The notes beneath the pieces were generated by a model, which worked only from the letters and a program-made list of their open reading frames with translations, ran no database searches and had not been told where the DNA came from. A stretch of DNA of 64,000 nucleotides from Branchiostoma floridae (lineage: Eukaryota; Chordata; Leptocardii; Amphioxiformes; Branchiostomatidae), in NCBI RefSeq assembly GCF_000003815.2, contig NC_049982.1, positions 18,405,534-18,469,533 of the forward strand. Reading direction: 5' to 3'. The translations under genes and the position numbers were made by a program. The stretch's first letter is position 1, and every line of letters begins with the position of its first letter. Shown here one piece after another: positions 42,065 through 55,400 of this stretch.

Positions 42065-43035
42065 CTAGAAAGGCCGACATTTGCTTGAGAGCAAATACAG
42101 CATATTTCAGCCATCTCCCTCATGCAACAATAGGTCTTGAGGTCGTGGACCCCTTTGGCCATTGGAAAATGGCCAAAAAAATCCCAAATATATCATTTTA
42201 AAGTGGTCCATGCCAAAAATTATACATGGGTCATTTGAATAGATATCTAGAGCACCCCTTTACCAATTTACGGGTCATTAGGTTGTAAATCGAGGGAACA
42301 GGAGCCAAAAATGTCCAAATTTTGTCAAAAAATGGCCATAAAATCGCAAAATTAAGCATTTTGTTGTACCGTATGGGAAAACTTTTATTGAATTTATGTG
42401 CACATAATTGAAGGGCACTTTTATACCAAATTTCAGATCATTTGGTTGTAAAACGAGGCTACAGGAGCCAAAAATGTCCTTTTTTTGGTCAAAAAATGGC
42501 CAAAAATCGCAAAATTAAGCATTTTGTTGTACCGTATGGGAAAACTTTTATTGAATTTACGTGCATATAATTAAAGGGCACTTTTATACCAAATTTCAGA
42601 TCATTTGGTTGTAAAACGAGGCTACAGGAGCCAAAAATGTCCTTTTTTGGTAAAAAAATGGCCAAAAATCGCAAAATTAAGCATTTTGTTGTACCGTATG
42701 CCCAAACTGTTATTGAATCTAGGTGAGCATATGATCAAGGCACCTCTGTACCAAATTTCATGTCATTCGGGTGTAATACCAGGGTACAGGAGCCCGAAAT
42801 ATACATAAAAATTGACAAAAACCTCAATAAAATCATTTTAAAGGTAGATATGAAAAAAATGAAAAAAACACCTAGGGGTATTGGCTTACTCTACCTTTGT
42901 GCCAAATTTCAAGTCAATCGGTTAAAAAATGGCGGAGTTGATTCGATTTGAAGATTTGACAGGAGAAAGAAAGAAAGAAAGAAACATTACGAATACAATA
43001 TATTTCACCATACCTATGGTATGGCTGAAATATAA
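42065..43035 (-). mobile_element. Helitron-like element A2, uninterrupted
   Basis: A 931 bp stretch (42065-42995) equals 33974-34904 with no difference noticed by eye, followed by the palindromic end ATATTTCACCATACC / GGTATGGCTGAAATAT. It serves as the empty-site reference for the nested element B. It lies 3' of the KIAA1549-like gene. The near identity implies a very recent copy event. Confidence 0.75.
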
Positions 43036-43431
43036 ATAGTCACAAAATTTGCAGTGCCCTTAGTTAGCAAAACTTTTATCTCTGTTCTTACAGAAACCTG
43101 AAAAAAATCTATAGATACTGAAGCCATCTAAACATTAAAGAGGACTTGGTGCCTATTTTTTGTTGCCTGGATTGTACATGTGATGAATCTGTAAATATCA
43201 AATTCTCTACTCACTGCCTAAAACATCACAGAGCTATCACAATATGTAATAAACTGTTTAAACTTTCTTGGAACAAACTACAAACAGTGGTCACTTATAC
43301 AATCTATGAGTTGAAACATTTTACATCCTCAAGTCTGTACAAAATACAAGAATATAGTTAGCAATGCATATTACGTATATTTCGTTTCTACAAAACTTTG
43401 ATAATTGTAGCCAGCACTAGACACTTGTCAG

Positions 43432-46400
43432 TTATAAAGTTGTTACTGGTGTCTTTCCAGAAAGTCTTTTGAGTTCCTCCTTGATGGCCTGTATAAGTGG
43501 TTGTGCAGAATCCCCTGTACGGATGCCACTCATAATGTCAACCTCATCTGCATCTGGATCCTGTCCAGGTCTCAATCTGCTGTCATCTAATTGGCTGGGA
43601 GGGTTGGATCCTGCTCCTGATTGGTCAGAGCCTGGGGAACTTCTCACTGGGGTGAATGCAGATTGGCCAAGAGTTCTCATTCCTGGTTGGCTGCTGGGGC
43701 TGGACCCTGGTTGGCCGATGAAGGGACTGCCATATCCTGATTGCCCAATTGGAGAGGGTGCAGGGAAGGTGGTAGTCTGGGAGGGGGTGAGGTGGGGAGG
43801 GGTCACACTGGGGAGGGAGGATGTGCGGGTCATGGGGGTGGACTGGAGACGAGACAGGAAAGGGGAGGCATCTAGACCGCCAGGTAGACTCGCCTGTGGG
43901 AAGAAAGAAACATTTACAGAGTTGGTATTTGTACAGAAAGAAATATTTTGGAATTGGACGCCAGTGAAGCGACTTTAGGCGTGTGTTACAATGTTTTGTA
44001 GTTGAAGTGGAGAAAATGGTGTTTTTTGGTCTTTATTATATTTTCACTGATAGAAAATGGTGTTAGATTAAGAGCTGATATACATGACATTGTGTGACTA
44101 CACTGGTGTATAACATTGGAGACCCAATACCTTTCATGCACCACCTGGAGATCTTCAATGTTAATGTTGTTATAAAGATTTGCTGTTAATTTTGTGGAAT
44201 ACCAATATTTCTGTGACAACAAAAAAGACATAACCTTTATGTATGTAGTAGCCCAATCCATTAAACAATTATTACACCATATATGTATGTGTTACTTTTG
44301 TGTGCATCTTTCACCAATTGTACAATGAGGGGCCATCCGCATCAGCCTACCGTATTCCGTAACCTGAACTCTAATGGACCAATATCATCTGGGGAGAGGG
44401 GTGTCTGCGACAAGAGAGTGAACACCAACAATTCTGGTCAGAAAGTACACTAACGTCTTGGATACAGACCGCTGTCATGGATAAATGACTTCCAAATACA
44501 GTAAACCACATTGCTCTGTTGACACATACCTGGTCTGCTGAATTGATACACATCAAAATCTTTGAATATTGAAATTGTATTTGTAATCATCATATTGAGG
44601 TGTAGAGTCCTCTTTAGTCCAGTAATATTCATTGTCAGAATGCCCTTTTCTCCTGAACATACACTGTACTAGCTACCAATGAAGTACTGAGGAAAAAACC
44701 TTTGCATCCAAACATGCAGAGCTGTCAGTAGTTTTTTTTTATATCATAATAGGCAAAAGTCACAGGTGACATAAGCCTGCAGTAAGTTTTCTATCAACAC
44801 ATTAAGTATAGTTACACATCACTGGATACATACTGGTTCTCTGGTTGGTGACATTTTGGCCACCTCATCCTCAGCGTTGTACAGGCTCCACAGGACACCA
44901 CCCGACCCATCCGGCCTCTGCTGCACGGGGGTCACGAACAGGGGCTGCTGTGGGGTGCCCATGTTTACACTGGCAGGGGCAGCCTGGGATGTTCGTGCTG
45001 AGGGAAGGGCAATAAAGGTTGCTGCTAGTTAGCAGATGGCTTCATTTACCTAAGTGGCTAAGCAAAAAAATCCAAGTAACCACAATGTATTTACTGATCA
45101 GAAGTAGTTCATCTTAGAAACTTCTTATTAAATCTCAATAAGATTATCAAAATTTCCTGTGATAAGAAATCATTATAATATCTTGCCAAGATTTGCTACA
45201 AGTACATATTCAAAACCAGGAAGGTCTGATTCTTGTTTCACTACACAATGATCGAATGGAGTACTGCACAAAACATCACCATGAGACCAGGTAAGCCCAG
45301 TTCTCTATCAGACAGAAGCTGACAGGTGCTCACCCCGTGGGTCAGGTGCCGGTGCCCTGCCTGCCGCTGCCTGCTGGTACTGCTCAGGACTGAACACCAC
45401 CGTGGGCTGGCGGGTGAACAGGGGCTGCTCTCCTGATGGCTCCCTGCAATGGGAATTACTACACACGTCAGGTACCACACTTCCAGGAACGCATCCCCAG
45501 GAAGTAATGCTATGAGACAAGCCCTTTGTAATGGCCATTGGCTAGTTGTGCAGGCCTGGTTGTATGTCTGTAATAGCCAAACTGGTAAATGAATAAATAA
45601 GGAAGCACTGTATCATGGAAATGTAATGTAATGTCAGTGCTATGCTACTGTGGAACAGTAAATCCAAATATTGGCATACAGATTCAAGCATCCCCTTCCT
45701 GAAAAGCTACGTGAACATTCAATGTAATGCACATTTTTTGCGCATGTAATTCTAAGCAGCATCACCCCACCCACCTGTCGGAGCTGGAGGCTGACTGCCC
45801 GTTGAATCTCCTCCGTGCCCGTGGGCCAGCGGTGGACGCCCGACCGTGAGCCGGGGGTGGGACAGGGCCCTGGGGGGTGCGGACATCCTGGGGGTAGGCT
45901 GCCTGGGGCTGGACAGAAAATCACATAATTCATGACTACAGGGCATGTTTTTCCATTGTTAATACAGTTGTTAAAACATGAAAGATGAAAAAGTCTAACA
46001 TAAAATTCTGGCTTTTACTTACCGTCATGTATGCAGCAGGCTGTGCGTACTGCGGCGCGCTCTGGACGGGCTGCACTGTCGTGACGTTAGGAGCAGGGGC
46101 CACAGAGTTGCGTGGGGCAATGCTGGGCGAGATGAGCGAGAAGGCCTCATCTAGTAGCTGGTGAATTCGCTCTCGCGCCTGACTGATCGGCATGGTCTCA
46201 GGGTCACTTTCAGTGTAGGACTCATCCTCTACCGACCGTCCTTCAGATTCAGCCTGTAGTACATCACACACATACATGAGTTTGAGGACTTGATATCATT
46301 CACGTATATATGACATTGTGAGACTTCACTGGTGTATAACATTGGAGACCCAATACCTTTCATGCATCACCTGGAAATCATCAGTGTTAATGTTGTTATA

Positions 46401-49400
46401 AAGATTTGCTGTTAATCTAGTGGAATACCAATATTTCTGTGACAACCCTTATATATGTAATAACACCATATGTGTTACGTCTGCGTGCATCTTTCACCGA
46501 TTATATAATGAGGGGCCATCCACATCAGCCTACCGTATTCCGTAACCTGAACTCTAATGGACCAATATCATCTGGGGAGAGGGGTGTCTGCGACAAGAGA
46601 ATAAACGCCAACAATTCTGGTCGGAAAGTACATTTGGATACAGACCGCTGTCACACACATACATGTACCTTTTAGGACTATCATAATGGATATGCCTTTC
46701 TTAAATTCCAAATCAGAGTTAAAGTCCTTCCTGCACCAGATGGTGCATAGGGTGGCACCCATCTCTAGTTTCAGTAGTTTTGGGGATGATCATGACATGG
46801 CTGGGGATTGAACTCACTGTCTACCAAATGCAAGGCAAACACTCTACCCACTCAGCCACTGCACTGATATACAAATTTCAAATGCCATCACCAAAAAAAA
46901 TACTGTCAAACAACATTTACTAATGTTGTCAGCCTTTAGTTTAAAGGGGCATTCCACTCCAGACGGGACTGTTATTTTCCGATAGATATTAATTGTAGAA
47001 GTGACAAATGTATGCTATGTACCATTATACGAAAGAGAAGCCATTAGCCCCAAGCGCATCAAAAAGCATTCAGTCTTCTACAAAACTCCCCAAGTACCCT
47101 CTAATTAAATTAAATCAATCTCAGCCAATAGCTGAATACAATGTGCCTGACTTAAGTTAGGACAAGGAGGTTGGTTAGGATAATTTCAGGGGCGCTAAGA
47201 AAAACACGTCTAGATAGTGTTCTTTGATATCTTGTGAACAATTGACCTTCTTGGTGTGCTAAGCGCCCCTCATTTATGCCGAAAATATTCACGACAAAGG
47301 AAGTGTCTACACGTATAGGGAATACATGGGTAGGGTCTGCATGGGTTTAGTGAGTGTCATATTGTTTTACAAACACACGTTGCATAATTCGCCACAAGTG
47401 GAATTCCACAAAAGGTCGGCAGATCATGTATTCATTGATACATTATCTATTGGAAAATAACACTCCCTTCTGGAGTGGAATGCCCCTTTAAGGCTAAGAT
47501 GGAGAAAAATACCATTTAGTGCATGGAGATGGTTTGGATTGTTTATTGCATGTACAAGTTACTATAATTGTATAATATAATTTCTGAGCTTACAGGCATT
47601 GGTGGCTGAGGCCCCAGTGGTGGCACACCGTTCATGGGCCTGTAGACACCCTGTGGCTGCTGCCCAAACTGCATGGCGAGCTCAGGGTCATGGGGCGAGG
47701 TCACCCCCTGTATGTCATGGCTGCCGTGCCTCTTGTGGGGCCGCTTCATCCTCCTCCTGATAAACACAAATTTTACATGTTCTGTTGGCATCAAAAACAC
47801 CAAGACAAGAGCTACTGTGAAAGTGCAAAATAAAACAAGATGGATATTCTATTGCAAAATCAAATAACATGTACATCATACATCAACTCATGAAGCCCCA
47901 CCTTCTGGATGGCTCCAGTAGTGCAGGTATCTGGCTGCTAGGTTCCAGGACTGAGTCTATCTGTTGCTGTGCTCTCTTGTACGCACGCCGCTGGTCCTTC
48001 GTATCTCCCACCGCCGTGTGTTCGTACCCTCCCCTGGGTGAGGACGGCTTCCTGCGTAGCGACCGTTCCCTCTGGAGCTGTTTGTTTCGCCAGTGTTCAA
48101 TGTCCGCCTTCTGTCGCATGGACTGGGACAGCTGGAGTGGTGGGTGCAAATTAGATACACATTTAGAACAAATAATGCTTTGCTTCTTATTACATTGTAT
48201 GAGTAAAATAGAATGGACATCCTCAACTTCTTTAACATAATACTGATGTCCAATAGCACATTGTAAGAAAATAAAGATATTGTGCAAATGGTTTATTTCC
48301 TATGGTAATAACTTAATTATGTCATTGCCAACAGGCCTCCAGATAACACTAATGAGACATGACAGGCCAACTCTCATGGATATCTAACGTATAATTCCTT
48401 CTCAGATCACCAGTAAGACATGACATATCCACTCACAAAGAAATGGGAAAAGTAAGCAGACCTGTTGGTTTTCCTTGATGGACTCCCTGAGCCTGTCTGT
48501 GACCAGGGGAGTGCGGAGGGGCGGGAACTTGATGGGGTGGACCGACGAGTGGAAGGCACGGGAGGCCGGCTTCTGGGGCGTCGGCTCAATAACTGCCGAA
48601 AGTTTGGCCACGTGTTCAAACAGCCCTGCCTTGGAGCCTGCATCTGATGGAAAGTCATCTGTACAAAGGAATGGAGAGTCATCAATTAGCGATATCTAAC
48701 GAAATTGTTATATATGCATCAACTTTGATAACTACACTTCCATGCAAAGATCAGTCATAGATCTGAAGTCAAGCAAGAGTTCCTTACTTTGTCACCACAA
48801 TAATTTCAATTCACTTGCTGTGTTTGTCATAATTTATTACTACATTAAACATTGGTACTCTAGTCTATGGGTGCCGTACAGTACGGAAAGTTAGAGAAAC
48901 GAAGGTTAAGACACTCCTATTTACGTACCCCCAGTGTCAGATTCCAGCAAGGATTCTGGAGATTTCTTGGACCTGGGCTTGCTGCTCCGCTCTGTCACAC
49001 TTGTGAAGGAACTGTCCTCTGATTCTTCTGTTGATCTTCTACAGCAAAAGACATTTCGAAAAATGAGCATAAGTTTTCAATGAAAATTTCTACAAAAAAA
49101 CAAAAAAAAAACATCAAAACCGTCACAATGGTAGTGTTGACATTTTTTCACAATTCACTGCGAAACATAAATAAAAGCTGTGTATTGATACAAGTCATTA
49201 TGACTGTGTAGACTTAGGCCTTCTCACAAATATATTTACACTGGCCACACCTTTTTGTGTGTCTGCGCTTGGATGACTTCTGTCGCCTGTCCTTAGTCTT
49301 GGCAGACCGTCTGGGTTGAGCAGGCTGTCCGCGTCGTGCAGGCAGGGGCGGGGCATCACGTGACTCTGCCGGTACCTTCACCACGTAGGAGCCAGGAGGG

Positions 49401-52400
49401 ATGAGGGTGTCCGTCATCACCTTCTTCTCCATCTCTGATGGGGCAACTCCCTACAGTGGCAAGACTCATGTTACTTATGGATACTTGTCTTTGTTTAAAG
49501 CCTATTGATATTGCTATAAACTATGCAAAAATATCTGACAGAGAACAGGCATTGGCAATTAAAAGGCAAACTTGATGTATATCAAATTCAAATTATGTCT
49601 CATCTTGTCAATGGAATAAAAAATTCTAGCCTTGATGAAAATACTGAAATGGATTGGGATCTGTTTAATGATACTAATACTTTCTTCACTCTGTCTGCTT
49701 TTTCTTCATTCTTTACGAAAACATGTTCCATTGTCATAGCTAAGGTGACACTTACCCGTGGTGTTCCTTTCTTTTGCAGCTCGCCAACCGTGTCCGGTGC
49801 CATTTCCGTGCGCTTGGTGCGTTTGCAGCAGCACACCAGCCAGATGACAATGATGATGATAATGAAGAGGGGCCCCAGCACAGCTGCTATGATCCAGTAC
49901 ATGGGGTCGGCTGGAGCAGCAACGGGCTGGTATTCTGCAGGGGAGATTTACATGTTTTATCACCATCTCTAATAAAGAACAATCAATAAAGCTGAGGTGT
50001 TATCTCCCCAAACAGAGGCACAAATGTTTCAATTAGACAAGGAAAAAAAGCACCATCACTGACATGTTCAATCAAAATGTTGTTTTGATCTGATCATACA
50101 AAGATTACTGTTACATGATGCTACAGGTTACGTGAGTTAGATTCGAAAGACAAGTTGGCTGACCCAGGGACCAGTCTTGGCCAGCTGTTGCCATATGCAA
50201 ATGCAAAAAGATAAGAATTACCTTCGGTTTGAGCGACGAAATACCCCAGCTGCAGGGCCACCTCCTGCTCATCCAGCAGTGCCAGGTCTGCCACAGCCTG
50301 TGATGCTGGGACGGCCGCCCCCTCGTACATCACGTAGTACGTCAACGTCACATGGTCATTTCTACCTGTGGAGTTGTCTCTCGTGGCATTTATAACCTAC
50401 AAGCACAGGAAAGAAAAAAATCAAAAATTGAATCAATTACTAAAAATTCACTGGAAGTTTGTGACAGTTACTTCTAGATTCTAGTATTCTAACTTGAAAA
50501 GGAAAAAGAACAAAAAAGTCTGCAAAATTGAGGTAAACATATCAAAGTAGATGTATAAAATGCTGTTAACAAAGAGTGCTTTAGATCATAGAAAATAAAG
50601 TACCTTTCTCCCCAACTCTTTGAAAGCAAATTGTGACAAAAAATTATTATTATTATAAGTGAAGCAGAGAAATAAATTCCGGTATCATTCTGACCTGACA
50701 AGTAACATTCTCAAATGTTGCTGCTCGTTTTCTCCTGAGGATAGGGTTCTGTGCCACGTCCATCCCAGCCTTTCTCTGCCTTGCCTTAGCAAAGGCTCGT
50801 GCCAGCCTGGCCTCCATGGTGAAGTAAAACTGCACTATGGTGATGTCAACAGTGTCGGGGATAACCAGGACTGTGGAGAGAGAGTAAAGAAATCATTTAT
50901 CTGATTATCTAAAAAAACATCCATCAACTTTTAAATAAACAGAGTGGTATATGTCAGTCTTAAGGGAAAAAGGATTTTGTTCAAGTCAAAATGTACAAAT
51001 TCTAGGTAGTATATATTAGACTGTCTCTAGTCGTGGTGATAAAAGTAATTTAGCTATCAACTCATACAAAATATGTTCCAGTGAGGAAACACATACAGAG
51101 AACCCGGCTACTAGTATTGACCCAGGTTAGCACCAGTTCCACAGATAGATTTGCTGTGACATAGTTGAATGTTGTAGCTGCAGGACGTTGAGTCGTTGGA
51201 GCTTGTGTTGTAGGTGCTTGTGTTGTTGGAGCCCGAGTTGTTGGTACCTGTGTCGTTGGTGCTGACGTTGTTTGAGCCTGTGTGGTTTGAGCCTGTGTGG
51301 TTGGGCTTTGTGTTGTGACAACTGCTGATGAGCTAACCACTACTGCTGTGGAAGAAGGTGCTATCATACTTGGGATCTGTGTCAAGGATAGCACAACTTG
51401 AGTGGACGACACGACTTGAGTGGACGACGCAGCTTGAGTGGACGACGCAACTTGAGTGGACGACAGGGAAGATGCCACCGGCAATAATGTTGGTACAACA
51501 GAACTGGGAACAGCACTTCCTGATGACTCCGTGGGTGAAGCTGACATTAGTGTTGTGGTCTGTAGGGCCGATGTGGGAGTCCCTGACTGGGATGGAGATG
51601 CTGCAGTTGATGATGCAGGTTGAACTGAGCTGGATGAGATTCCCACTGAGCTTTGCTGGGACACTACGCTTGTGGCAGATGACATCACACTTGCTGTGGA
51701 GCTGACTACAACAGACCCTACTGAGCGGCTGGCTGCAGCAGTACTCATGGAGGGGAGCAGGTCTACAGTAAAACTGGGAAGGACTCCAAAGGATGTGGAC
51801 CTCACAAACATGCTGGACATCACCGAGAAGGGAGGTAAGGAAATGTCTTCCAAAGATGAAGATGGTGTGACTGTTTCCTGTGGTGATGGAGACAGAGCTG
51901 GTGTGGAAGTTTCAATTGGAGTTGATGAGCTCATCACTGGTGATATTGCTGGTGTTGAAGTCAGGGAATCCAGACTTGTGGCTAGTGTGAATGTCATGGT
52001 TTCTGAAAAGGCTTCAGTGATAGACATCCCCGACCCCTCAAACTGTTGTGTTGACTCAAAAAAGGCTGTTGAAGCAGGGAAGTCCATACTGAAGCTAGGA
52101 GTTAGCAAAATTTCTGACATACCACTAGAAACTGTCATTGGTATGCTGACACTAGAGGAGGCTCTTGAAATTGATGTTGGAATGGAACTGAGGGCAATGC
52201 TCGGGGTTGATTCCAGCTGGAGGAATTGTGATGTCTCAAAGTCCCCTGACCCTTCTGGTGTTGGTGTTGGCTCCACAGAAGAAAACACGGATACAGTCAG
52301 TGGGGTCATCACAGGTGTGACACTGGTTGTAGCCTCCATTGTGGAACTGGTGGTGACAGACGTATCATTTGGTGCTGAGAGTGAGACACTTGCTGAAGGC

Positions 52401-55400
52401 TGGATGGATGTACCAAGTGTTGAAGATGGGGTAATAAAGTCCAGGCTGACGGAAGGTGTCTGACTTGATATCGATGCACTGGCTGAGGAGCTGAAGATCA
52501 AGTCTGTTGCTGGTCCATCCCCTGACCCATCAAAGCCTGGAGAGGACTCCAGGACAGGTACTGATATGGTTGATAGAAGTGGCAACAAAGATGAAGCAAG
52601 ATCAGGTGTATATGAAGGTGTCAGGCTGAGTAGTTGCAATGATGAAGAAGGGCTGAATGAATCAATGATGTACGATTGGCTGGGCTGTAATGACGGTGTC
52701 ATGACAACAGTTGGTGTTACAGTTGCAGAAGGAACTGACGATCCCAAGGTGTCAGCAACTGTTGAGGCAAGGGAAGATAATGGCTCAACTGTACTGAAAG
52801 AGTCAATACTGTATGATGGGCTTGGACTCAGTTGTAGTGATGTTGCTGATGCAGTTTGGGTCAGCACTGGGACTGTTTGTGAGAGGAAGGGGAGGTCAGA
52901 GCCTGACCCTTCAAAGTCATCACTGCTCATGGAAACCGATGATCCTGATGGTGAGCTGATGAGCTGGGGTGTTGCCGTCATGCCATCAGCCAGACTTGAT
53001 TCAGATGTGCTGAGATCCAATGTTTGCAATGACACAGTCTCCAAGACCTGCAATAATTTAAAAGTTGACAAATTTAATCATCTGTAAAAAGAAGTTAGTC
53101 GGTTGATGTGTGCTATGTTTTTGTCCTGTTTGAAATATCAAGTGCAATGGATGCAAGATGACAGAAACACACAGAGACACTTACTTGCATGGACAAAGAT
53201 GGCAGAGGTTCCAGCTGAGACAAGCTTGAAGGAGACGGCACAGGCAGAGACGGTCCAGTTGGGAAAGAAGCAGTAGTTTCGGCAGAGAGAGGAACTACGG
53301 ACAACACTACTACTGGTACAGAGCTAGCTGACAGCTTTACAGGCAACAAGGATGCAAGCGCAGAGGACGGCACATGAACAGACATTGATGGAAGCTTGGA
53401 TGATGACAGATGGATTGGCAATGCAGATATTGAGGATGGACTATGTTGGTGTGTGGTCATTGAATGAATGTATTTTGGAATCAATGTATAGGTTACCATT
53501 GCTTCTGGCAAGATAGTGGCTGGAATTTCAATGTCAGATGATGGCACTTGTAGGAAAGAAGATGAAATGGCACTTGGTGCTCCGGTGAGGACAGGAGAAT
53601 TTGTTCTCTTTCCTTCCAAGGTCGACATTGTAGTCTCAGACAGTTCAAGTGATTGAGGTAAATCTGATACCAGTTGAAGCGACATAATGTCAAGAGGTTG
53701 TCTGTTGGTGGTGCTTGTCAGACTTGTTGTGTGGTACATTGGAGATGTTTCTAGAGCGTCTGACAGTGAGAATATTTCAGGTGAAAGGAGCAACAACTGT
53801 GTGTCAAGAGATAATGATTTTGTAGGTTGGACTTTTAGCTGCTGATGTAGTCCAGACGGTACAGATGCAAACTCACTTGTAGATGGTTCTATAGGATGAT
53901 TTTGCTTGGAGGTGAAACTATTGGTTTGCATTGTGACTTTCAGCATTTGTGGTTGATCAGCAGAAGAAAGAGACTCAATAGGAAATATCTCTGACATGAT
54001 AACTGATTGATCTGTCACACTGTTTTTCAGAGTTGTTGACATGGGAGCAAGTGATGCTGGCACACCTGACAAGGTTCCTGGAGAAATCAAGGAGGGAGCT
54101 TCTGACAGGTGTTCAGACAAGTATGCTTCTGTAAACTGCATTTTGAAATTGGATGTTTTTGGCAGTATTTGTGAAGAATAAATTGCATGTATGCTAGTAG
54201 TTCTAGGCAAAAGTTCTGTCTCAGATGGATGTAGGTTGTATTGAATGCTTCCTGACACCACCTTGGTTTGTTTCTCTGATGGTATGAGTTTTTCTACAGA
54301 GGAAAAATAGTGCAAATCTGGGGTAAATGTAACTTCTGTACGTTGTAAATCTCCTATAGTCTCAAACACTTGCTGAGTTGACTCATGATCATATATCAGG
54401 GTAGTGTCAACTGGTGTGGCAGGAGGGGGTGATTGCACATTGAAAGACTTGGATGCAGTAAATACAGATCTTGAGTGTGTGAAGTGTTGATATGATGAAG
54501 ACAGATTTCTGGATAGATGAGATGGTGAAAGTGCAGGACCTGGTGTAGATGATGGTGTCACTGTCTGAGACAGATCTTGAGTAACAGTGGTGTCTGATAT
54601 TGTTTGGTAAGACAGCACTGTTTGCTGAGTTGCTGAAAGTATCTGTATGGGCAGAAAACTTGCTTCCATGTACACAGATGAAGTTTGAGTGTGTGACATG
54701 TCAAGACTTGCTGATAACAAAGACTGTGGACTTGTGGGTAAAGGCGATGTTGAAATGATATTTGAAACAGCTGATTCCAATGATACTGGCAAGTATGGCA
54801 GGAAAGTTGGCAGTTGTTGTAGTGTGAGTGAGGATGGAAAGTGTTCTGATGGGTACAGTGTATTCATAATCTCAGTTCTTGTTGTTGGCCCCACTAGTGG
54901 TAATTTGTTAGTGGAAAATGGCATGACAGCAGAGGTACTGAATATTAGTGAAGGGTTAGAAGCCAAGTAGTCAAGTGTATCAAGGTTTGATTTTGTTGTA
55001 GTGAGTCTGTTTTGTAATGTGTTACCCTTCCCTGCAACTGCTGTAGCTGATTGATGTGGCTGTAGCTGGAATGAAGATACGTCAGCTTTGGTTATAACTG
55101 CGGTCGCCACTGGCACTGTTTGTGATTGGTACTCAGTGAAGATCTGAACATCCTCAGTTCTTTGCAACATAGAATTAAGCGCATGCAACGACACATTCAC
55201 AGACACTGATGGCAAGACAGACGGCACAAGCACAGATCCAGAGGCATTCTGGTTCAGTCTTTCTGTGATTAATGATGGCAGCTCATTGATGGATGACAAT
55301 GATGGAGTCATGTTGAGAGCAGCAGTGTTGGATGAGAGGGAAGAGAGAAGGATGCTTGGCTGATTGACAATCGCTTGAAATGATGTCACCATGAGCATTG

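Noticed and set aside
51672-53087. Plus-strand frames of 263 and 173 codons
   Set aside because: Same antisense effect opposite the second mucin-like exon, with composition (Val, Glu, Asp, Gly-rich) expected from reverse-complemented Ser/Thr codons.
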